Source: Histoplasma ohiense
Lineage: Eukaryota; Ascomycota; Eurotiomycetes; Onygenales; Ajellomycetaceae
Length of the DNA stretch: 64,000 nt
Reading direction: 5' to 3'
NCBI GenBank assembly: GCA_017607445.1
Contig: JAEVHH010000003.1
Location: 3,782,001-3,846,000 of the forward strand
Part shown: positions 55,920 through 64,000 of the stretch, piece by piece
How positions within the stretch are numbered: the first letter of the stretch is position 1
How the letters are laid out: every line of letters starts with the position of its first letter
Notes under the pieces: generated by a model
What the model was told of the DNA's origin: nothing
Database searches by the model: none
What the model saw: the letters and a program-made list of their open reading frames with translations, nothing else
Translations under genes and position numbers: made by a program

Positions 55920-57790
55920 GTTATAGTAATTGGAATATCTTTTATCAGCGGGCTGAGAAAAAGTGAATTGGTTCAAAATCACAGACAAGTTTCAAACGTT
56001 TCTCCTCCAGACAATGGTTTGGCAAAACAGCGTCAGGATATTTCCTCCAAGCAAAAACAATAGGAATTTTGGATGGCATTTAAAGACCACTTCAAGGGTA
56101 TCAGGCAGCAGTCCATCGCTGTGACGTCCTTCATGATTCGCTAACGAATGCGAAAGGTGAGGGGAATCACCCATAGTTAGCCTTCACGACCGTTCAAACT
56201 TTCACGACCTTAGCCATGTTAGTGCTTTGAAAATGCCCCATGCTCGAAAAACGACCAAGCCAAGGCGCCTTTCGATGCCGGCCATTTGAGAGGACTTGAA
56301 GCTGCATGGCTCAGGAAGGAAGGAGGTGGGAGACGTGTTTTCTGCGGAAACCTTGGACAGAGTCTTTGAGATGACTTGTGTGTGATACGCCAATACTACC
56401 AGCGACCCGTAAATTGCCCCGCATCAGTTGCATGAGGGATCCTATGATAGGATTGAATCGCTGTGGGCATGAAGGATTTCGCATGATATTGGTCGAAGCT
56501 GTCTTGAGGCTGGATTAAAGTTAAGTTAAAGTTAATGGCTTGGCTCCTCAAACGGGCTTAGAGTCATAGTCGCGTGCGGGGCTGAGCTCCTGTCAACCTT
56601 GACTCCAGTCATGGCATTTCAGCCTTGGCGCTGACCCTTATCCAAGGCTCCCCTTGGCACCGGGCCAAGAATGGAATTGAATATTTTGCTGTGAATTCAG
56701 TGCAGACACTGCTTCACAAACAAAATCACTAGCCACAGTCAAGAAGAGAGTCTTGCACTTCACATATCATCAAATTTTCAAAAAACCACCACATTAATGC
56801 TGCCTGTCTAGTGTATTCAACCATTATCCAAGCTACCACCTTTCACCACCTCTGAGAGCCAGATCTCCCAAGTAGAACATCCATCGCAGTTCAATCTGAA
56901 CGCATTTATCAATAAAGATCTTTTTGCTTTGCAGGAGCCAAATTAACTCTCGTAGTGATGACATCCTTGCAGAACAGATTTAGAGTCAATTCAATTCATC
57001 AGAGTTCTACAGCTTCTGGATATATTGAGATTCAAGTTCACAGATCAAATCAGCACCATCAATAACTACCACTGATAGCAAATAGCATATTACAGAGCCA
57101 GTTGTTGGCAATGTCATTCTCTTCTTCTATGGCTCTTAACCTTCCATCCATCTCAGTCAACAAGCAATCCACTGTTCTGACATTCCCTCCTCAACTTCCA
57201 GACCACTCAAATCAAGCTCCCCATCAATCCCAGTATACTGTATACTCCCAGCAACGTAGTCAGTTGTCTGGGAGGTGTTAGCTGGTGAAGATGACGCACG
57301 GAGTGAAACATCGAATGAGCCAGTTCTACACAATGGAAATACACGGAATGCAGCTCAGAGCCAACAAGTCAACTGCGATGGGGAGATGGGTGTGAGGTTC
57401 TCTTCTTGACTTGCGGTCTACATTGCAGGCCAGTTATTTCTATGTAAAGCTGTGTATGTATCAAACCTATTAAAAATGGTTAATTATTAGCTGAGTTTGA
57501 ATAGTATCCATCCCTCAAGAGATGGCGGATTGTCCTCGTGTTAGCCATGCTAACATGTTCCTACTGAAGCAAACCGCTTCCTGGCTTCATATCTGCTTGA
57601 ATGATATGCAACTGAAACGACCTGTCTGAAAGTTCCTCTAGTTAAACTACCGGTCCTTGTATGTAGATGATCAAGCGTATGGTCATCCTGCCTTCCATCA
57701 TCTATTGTTACCGAAAGTAAAGCATAAATAACTCCAAGATCTAAATGTAAATCATCGCTAACAGAAACAAAGGTTTAACCTATCACAAAC
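55920..57790. other. Long intergenic region
   Basis: About 1.9 kb upstream of the VWA-Vint gene and downstream of the conserved fungal gene. I see no gene; a short AAGTTAAAGTTAA direct repeat lies near 56520. Confidence 0.5.
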
Positions 57791-58614
57791 TCAAATTTCA
57801 TTCTTCTCATCCACAATTTCCCACACCTCGATCCCGTCAGCAATAGTCAACTTCCAAGTTTTAAATTCAACACTTTGATACAATTCGTTCGCAGTTGCTA
57901 TTGCCTTTCTATGCCACGGCCCAAGTCCTCCACGTCTCGCGTCCTCCTTGCTTCGCCAGATACCTGATGATCATGAAAGAGTTTAAATCAGCCCAATGAT
58001 ATTGACCCAACGTCCACCCAGAGAAAAACACGAAGAAACGGGGGGAACCAACAGGCCCACTTCCACTTACAGGTTGCCAAATTCCTAAATTTCTCATCCT
58101 TGATCCCAAACCAGTATTTCAACAGCCCACCGCTCACAGTAGCTTCCCAATGAGAATATAAGTCGAGCTCCATGAGCCTGTCGGAATCTGCTGTTGGAAG
58201 CAGGACGGATCGAAACGTCACGACATGGAATGACAGTTCCTTCCACTCATGGCCTTCTGCAATTGCCAGGTCCCTCAGCACGTCCATCACAAACTTCCAA
58301 TTGAACGATTCAACATATTCTGCTACCGCATAATCGGATCGGATGGGTTTGAGAACCGTCAGCGCTTTCGCGAGGAGTTGGCTAGAAGGATCAAGCGTAT
58401 GAAGATCTAGATGATGGCCGTCCCGATTATACGGGGATGAGATGAGATGCGAGCTTGACGAAGTGGCTTCCTGATACTTGAGTCCCTGTTGTAGTTGGAG
58501 GGACGATGCACCTTGGAATGCGAGAGCGTTAAAGTCATCTGTTACAAGACTGTGGTGGAGGACTGGTTCCTTTACAGGGTAGGTGGGTTTGGGGCCATTA
58601 TGTGTTGATCCCAT
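57791..58614 (-). CDS. Conserved fungal protein of unknown function
   Basis: Two exons (58614-58071 and 57963-57791) give 238 residues. The join LATC|IWRSKEDARRGGLGPWHRKA recreates a block I recognise as widely conserved in ascomycete hypothetical proteins, as is YVESFNWKFVMDVLRDLA and the GGLLKYWFGIKDE stretch. It may belong to the UPF0643 family known from fission yeast, but I am not certain of that name. The middle shows an alternating strand/helix pattern (FHVVTFRSVLLP) like a small alpha/beta fold. The N-terminal 100 residues look disordered. No signal peptide or membrane segment is visible. The ATG at 58614 is the first real Met; an upstream non-coding exon is possible. Confidence 0.78.
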
Positions 58615-59705
58615 TGCTTCATTTATAGTATGGGAACAAAGACTGGCGATGCTGGCAACGGGCAATTGATCTTAAGAGGCCACCAATAATTCGGACATTA
58701 ACTACCAAGGAAAGAAAGTTCTGCTCACAACTCAGAGAAAGGAAAAGAAAAAGAAGCACAAAGAGCAGCTCACGCCATTCTAAATAGTCTGAAGAACTGA
58801 TACCACTTTTATCAACGGGAAAATCAGAACGTATGGAGCGCTTAAGATAATTGGCCTGCTGAACGGAAATCTGTGAGACCCATTATATCTATTGTTGCTA
58901 CCTTAAAAGCCTCACAATTGGGGCATATATATGTAAATACTGTACAACTAATTTGTCACCTCCCACCTTGGAAGGATTTAAGATCACGTAAAACCGCAGT
59001 CGAAGTCGCAATCCTGCAGCAATAATATCATTCCATGTCGTCACCTTGAAGGTCGAGCCAAGCCACCAAACAGCGGCACAGGATGGTCGGAGGTCAAAGC
59101 CTCGAACTCAATGACAGTGAGTGGCCATTTTATTGGATACCCCTGACGGATAAGTTGTCCGCAAATCTAGTAACTCGGCATTCGAAACTGGAAAATAATG
59201 CCTATCTGAGGAATAAAGAACGGGGCAAGTGGTAGAATATGCCACCGGCCCTGCTCCCGACCTCGAGATCATATCCATTGATTCCGGGGAACTCTGGCTT
59301 TGCTCCCAGTTCACTTTTCTTCTGTTTACTTCAGCGTGTCATAAGATGAGGAGTATCTTTGATGCGCATCCTCATCTTTGTCCTTCGGGGTGGTTCATTG
59401 TGCCTCCTTTGGCAGGGCTACTTCACGCGACCTCAAGTGCAAACACCCCATACAAATTAAAAAATTACAATTTCTTTTTTTTTTTGCCAGACATCCTCAT
59501 ATGTACAGTACATCAAAATATTCTGTATAACAATACCTGGTTTACCAAGGATAACTAACGCCTGGTATCACACTGTGCATCCTATGAAAAATGTCATAAA
59601 TAATGCGCCATCCCCGCCCCCTCATCCACAAAGAATCCGCAAGGAAGAAAAAGAAACAGAGTAATGATACACCAAAACCGGGCCAGAAATTCCACGCAGC
59701 TAGCG
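58615..59705. other. Intergenic region
   Basis: Promoter side of the conserved fungal gene and 3' side of PRP31. No further gene is seen. Confidence 0.5.
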
Positions 59706-61665
59706 TCATTTGTTTATCGGAGGGGGCAGCGGTGGCATCTTGGTGTCACCAGTATCAACCCGTTTCCGCGGCAATTCCGGAACCTTAAATCCTCCACTTG
59801 AACTCCCTCCGGCGCTTTGGTTCCCAACCTGTGTGAACGTCCCGCTCCTAAACCATCTGTCCTCCTCGGCTTTTCGCTTCCTATTGAGCTCTGCTTGGGC
59901 TTTTGGATCGACAAGCTCTAAGCCTTGGACTGGGGTAAAGGCAATCGAGCTAGCTATTCCAGTACCAGCGCCGAGTGACGGTCCAACACCAGCAGTACGG
60001 AGTCCCTGTGCTCGCAATACTGTTGCATTTCCGGCTTGTCCAAAGCCTCGAAGCGATGAAGCAGTTCCACCGATTGGCGTTGCAGCTCCCCATCCCTTAT
60101 TGGATTTACTGAGCTTAGCCTTGGTTCTTTGGTCGATTTGGCTCGCACGTATCCGGCCATGATCCTCCTGACCAAGCATACCCAATCCTTTCGTACCCTC
60201 TCCAGTACCGTATCCGATTTCCTTTTCTTCCTTTCCAAACGCCAAACGATTCTGTGCTTTGCGGATATCTGTCATCGCGGTCGCCTCTTTCGCCTTTCGC
60301 GCTCTTCGTCCACCCCGTTTTCTAGACGGTTTATCATCAGGCGCAGGTAAGGCACGTGGACCCTTATTTGGAGCGGGCTCGGTCAGTTTCTCAAGACGAT
60401 CCAAGCAGGCTTGTTTCAGTTCTTCACCCGTGGATCCATCCGGGCTGCTATGCACTCGGTCGACTCTAGCCGCCAAAACCACTTTTGCCGACACAATACG
60501 CATCGCTTGCCGCTTCAGGTCGTTTGGGATTTCCTGAATGATCGGTGAGTGGTACAAGAATCCTTGGTGTCTCACCCCAACATTAGTTGCAAAGCCGGTG
60601 CCTGTTTGCTTTTTTGATCCCAATGGCGGGATATTACAGGAAGGGGTCTTCGCTAACCCTGTAAGACCTCCAGCATAGTTTAGAAGTTGTGCAGCAGTGA
60701 GTGATCCAATGAGAACCGTTAGATTCGGTGCAAAGACATTCATTCGCGATTGTACATAGTCAGTAAGGATCCCTTTAGCTCGATCAAGTGATAGCATCAT
60801 TTTGCATGCGTCTAGGACAGTCTTGAGTTCTGATGGGGACAACTCCCGGCCTCGAGTTGTTGTTCCCTCCACTGCGACGATCATTAAAGAAGGTCCATCA
60901 AGAACGGATCTCAGAGTCGCGCCAACCAGATTATCCGTTGAGGTTGACAAAGACTTGATATCGTCAAGGGGGCCATTCTGTAAAATTGCAACAGTCTTGG
61001 CGTAGTCCAGAGGGTTTGTGATAAGAGTTTCCAGCTCCGGAAATCTAGTAGAATAGTGATCTCGGATGAACTTGTGGACAAGAATTATCTCGTTATCGAT
61101 CGAAGTTGAAAGAGAGTTCGCTTCAGTAAGTAGATGGTACTCTGGATTATCTTCGATTGAGCCGATAGACGTCGTTCTTTTCTCCGATGGAAGGGATTGG
61201 TAATAAGATACTTTCTGTCGAGGGCAAAGCGAAAAGGTCAGGTCTGTTTGTCCATATCATCCAATGTAAACACAAGTATCGCAGAAGACGGAACATATGA
61301 GGGTCAAAAGAATCTGGACTTACATCTAAAATCGGTTGGAGCGTATTCATTAAGCTCGCCACACTTCGTACATCGCTCACAGTCCCGAACCGCATTTTCT
61401 CGACCTTCGCCTTGGTAGCGTCCGCTTCTCCCATCTCTTTGTCCAATTTCCCGGTTGGGTCCATGGCGATATCCGCATCTGCATCACCATCGTTCACTTC
61501 TTCTTCGTCTCCGTCAAGCTCCATCCCTTCGCCTCGAACTTTAGCAGAGCGATCAGCATCAGATTCCGCAGCTTTGTCGGGGAACAAGGTGTTGGCGAGT
61601 GTGCTCTCATCCTCAGAGCCAGACTCCTCAAAATCGTTCAATAGCTCGTCTGCTAAAGTCGCCAT
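59706..61665 (-). CDS. PRP31: U4/U6 snRNP protein Prp31
   Basis: Two exons (61665-61324 and 61214-59706) give 616 residues. The first exon carries an acidic N-terminus and the block FGTVSDVRSVASLMNTLQPIL. The second contains the coiled-coil/NOSIC region, then the Nop domain with MNVFAPNLTVLIGSLTAAQLL, where the GSLTAAQLL and GLTGLAKTPSCNIPPLGSKK segments match the RNA-protein surface of Prp31/Nop56 proteins, followed by the Prp31 C-terminal domain (KPSRKRGGRRARKAKEATAMT and the RMAF-like NRLAFGKEEKEIGYG). It binds the 15.5K-U4 complex and is needed for tri-snRNP formation. The start is the first ATG and gives MATLADELL, the family beginning. Divergent from CLF1, with only 388 bp between start codons. 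Confidence 0.95.
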
Positions 61666-62053
61666 GGTGGCTTTGAGCTAGGGCGAGTCTAAAAGCAAAC
61701 AAAATATTAAACGGAAAGCGGTTGTGTTTGCCTTTGCATACACATGGACGAGGTGTTGATGGTTGTTGCCCAAAACATCAGCTACAGCCGCAGATCATGT
61801 GACCTGTTCAAACCATCCATGGATGGATGATCAGGATCTTTCTACGCAAACAGTTCGCTCGCTTTTCGCAACAGCCAAATTCAATAGCAACAAAGGGCTG
61901 TCGACCTGTGCGTATCCTCCTTATATCGGAGCGTCTCGCCGAAGTAAATCTTGCCCAGCCGTGTCGTTTAGCGACCCTTGCCGCTGTCCCCAAAATTTCA
62001 ACCATCTTTCCTATCTCTACCTCCTGAGTTCATTCAACCACCATCAATCCAAA
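61666..62053. promoter_or_regulatory. Bidirectional promoter PRP31 / CLF1
   Basis: The 388-bp space between two divergent spliceosome genes; a pyrimidine-rich leader (about 61975-62040) precedes the CLF1 start. The frame upstream of the CLF1 ATG stays open to 61763, but its sequence does not resemble the family. Confidence 0.6.
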
Positions 62054-64000
62054 ATGGAGGCTTCAAGAGGTCCTCCGCGGGTCAAAAACAAGGCGCCGGC
62101 TCCACAGCAGATATCTGCTGAGCAGCTCCTCCGTGAAGCTGTTGACCGTCAAGAACCCGCGCTCCAAGCCCCTACACAGCGGTTCGCCGATCTTGAAGAG
62201 CTCCATGAATACCAAGGCCGGAAACGCAAAGAATTTGAGGACTACGTGCGGCGGAACCGCATTAGCATGAACAACTGGATGCGGTATGCACAATGGGAAT
62301 TGGAACAGAAAGAATTCCGCCGTGCGAGGTCGGTGTTCGAGAGGGCATTGGACGTTGACCCTACATCTGTGGTATTGTGGATTCGCTATATTGAAGCAGA
62401 GATAAAGACAAGAAATATCAATCATGCGCGGAACCTGCTTGACCGCGCTGTGACGATTCTTCCCCGTGTGGATAAACTGTGGTATAAATATGTTTATATG
62501 GAAGAAATGTTGGGTAACATTGCAGGAACTCGTCAAGTCTTTGAGCGTTGGATGACATGGGAGCCGGATGAAGGCGCATGGGGTGCTTACATTAAGCTTG
62601 AGAAGCGATATAACGAATTCGATCGGGTGCGGGCTATTTTTGAGCGCTTTACAGTTGTCCACCCGGAGCCGAAAAATTGGATTAAATGGGCACGGTTTGA
62701 GGAAGAGTATGGGACAAGTGACTTGGTGAGGGAGGTCTATGGACTTGCTATCGAGACTCTTGGTGAAGATTTCATGGATGAAAAGCTCTTTATTGCGTAT
62801 GCTCGTTATGAAGCCAAGCTAAAGGAATTCGAACGAGCCAGGGCAATATATAAATATGCGCTTGACAGATTACCGCGTTCGAAATCTATTGCTCTACACA
62901 AAGCCTACACTACCTTCGAGAAACAGTTCGGTGACCGGGAGGGTGTTGAGGATGTCATCCTTTCAAAACGGAGGGTCCAATACGAAGAACAGGTCAAGGA
63001 GAACCCGAAAAACTATGATATCTGGTTTGACTTTGTCAGGTTGGAGGAGTCTTCTGGAGATGTGGACCGCGTGCGGGATGTCTATGAGCGGGCAATTGCA
63101 CAGATTCCTCCTTCGCAAGAGAAGCGACACTGGCGTCGATATATCTACCTATGGATATTTTACGCTCTCTGGGAAGAACTTGAAACCAAGGACATGGATC
63201 GCGCTCGTCAAATTTACCAAGAATGCATAAAATTGATCCCTCACAAGAAATTCACGTTTGCTAAGATCTGGTTGATGAAGGCTCAGTTTGAAATTCGACA
63301 AATGGATCTTCAGACGGCCAGAAAGACCCTTGGTCATGCGATTGGTGCATGTCCAAAAGACAAGCTATTCAAGGGCTATATCGACATCGAGCGACAACTT
63401 TTCGAGTTTGTTCGATGTAGGAAATTATTTGAGAAGCAAATCAAATGGAACCCTGCAAACTGCCAAGCGTGGATCAAATTTGCAGAACTGGAGCGGGGAC
63501 TAGATGATATTGACCGAGCACGCGCTATATACGAGTTGGGCATTTCCCAGCCTGTCCTAGACATGCCTGAGCTTCTATGGAAGTCATATATCGATTTTGA
63601 AGAGTACGAGGGTGAGTATAATAGAACTAGGATGTTGTACGAACGGTTGCTCGAGAAAACGGATCACGTCAAAGTCTGGATCAATTACGCACGATTCGAA
63701 ATTAATATACCTGAAGGGGATGAGGAAGAGGAGGAGGAGGAGGAAGAGAGACCTGTTAGCGAAGAGGCTAAGCGCCGTGCTCGAAAGGTCTTTGAGCGCG
63801 CGCATAATGTGTTTAAAGAGAAGGAGATGAAAGAAGAGGTACGTTTGTTCGTATTTTCCTCCTCACTCTCTCAAAAATCCTTTTTTTTCATTAGTGGACT
63901 CCACGGGTCAGATTATGCCGAAGCTAACATTCTTCTCACTTTATAGCGAGTCGCTCTCCTCAATGCGTGGAAATCCTTCGAGCAGACACACGGGTCGCCG
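62054..64000 (+). CDS. CLF1: Crooked-neck-like splicing factor Clf1 (partial, runs off right edge)
   Basis: Exon 1 covers 62054-63838 and exon 2 begins at 63947 after a 108-bp intron (GTACGT...TTATAG), continuing past 64000. The visible protein has about 613 residues: 595 from exon 1 and 18 from exon 2. It is built of HAT (half-a-TPR) repeats, about 34 residues each, with recurring patterns such as WIRYIEAE, ARNLLDRAV, ARSVFERALDVDP and RARAIYKYALD. This matches Clf1/Syf3, a scaffold of the NineTeen complex needed for spliceosome activation. The start ATG is followed by the family N-terminus (PPRVKNKAPAPQQISAEQLLREA). An acidic run of Glu residues lies near 555-565. The last 50 to 70 residues are likely outside the window. 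Confidence 0.95.

Noticed and set aside
61763..62053. N-terminal extension of Clf1
   Set aside because: The frame is open, but the residues do not match the family, and the ATG at 62054 gives the conserved N-terminus.

Overview
The window is nuclear DNA of a filamentous ascomycete. Genes have several short introns (about 50-180 bp, GT...AG, with CTAAC/CTRAY-like branch sites), intergenic spaces are 0.3-2.5 kb, and the proteins resemble those of Eurotiomycetes. An onygenalean fungus (Ajellomycetaceae-like) is my best guess, from protein character and the presence of APH-family and SRPK-like gene debris; this is inference, since no rRNA or other marker is present. Exon joins below were worked out by hand from reading frame, splice sites and family conservation.

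Layout. 0-2.1 kb: a divergent aromatic-catabolism pair, the 5' end of a muconate-cyclase gene (-) and an intradiol ring-cleavage dioxygenase (+). 3.0-6.7 kb: phosphoglycerate kinase and an Mpv17/PMP22 membrane protein (both -). 7.6-12.8 kb: TRAPPII subunit Trs65 (-) and splicing factor Prp40 (+) from a shared 380-bp promoter. 14.6-22.9 kb: ABCE1/Rli1 (-) and the chromatin remodeller Chd1 (+), also divergent. 24.7-30.1 kb: a GLI-type zinc-finger protein, an aldo-keto reductase and a GNAT-like protein, all (-).

30.5-53.2 kb is accessory in character. It holds an APH-family pseudogene broken by an 8-bp tandem duplication, a divergent pair that together match the two halves of the plant Tm-1 protein (TIM barrel and UPF0261), S-adenosylhomocysteinase (housekeeping), a DHA1 transporter, a degenerate 55-65 bp tandem repeat with an inverted repeat, a decayed SRPK-like kinase, a serine beta-lactamase-like hydrolase, an LTR-retroelement remnant, a small secreted protein and a MITE-like element with 46-bp inverted repeats. 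Long gene-free AT-rich stretches separate these.

53.4-64 kb: a VWA-Vint (Hint-fold) protein (-), a conserved fungal protein of unknown function (-), and the divergent spliceosome pair Prp31 (-) and Clf1 (+, running off the right edge). With Prp40, three core pre-mRNA splicing factors lie in this window.
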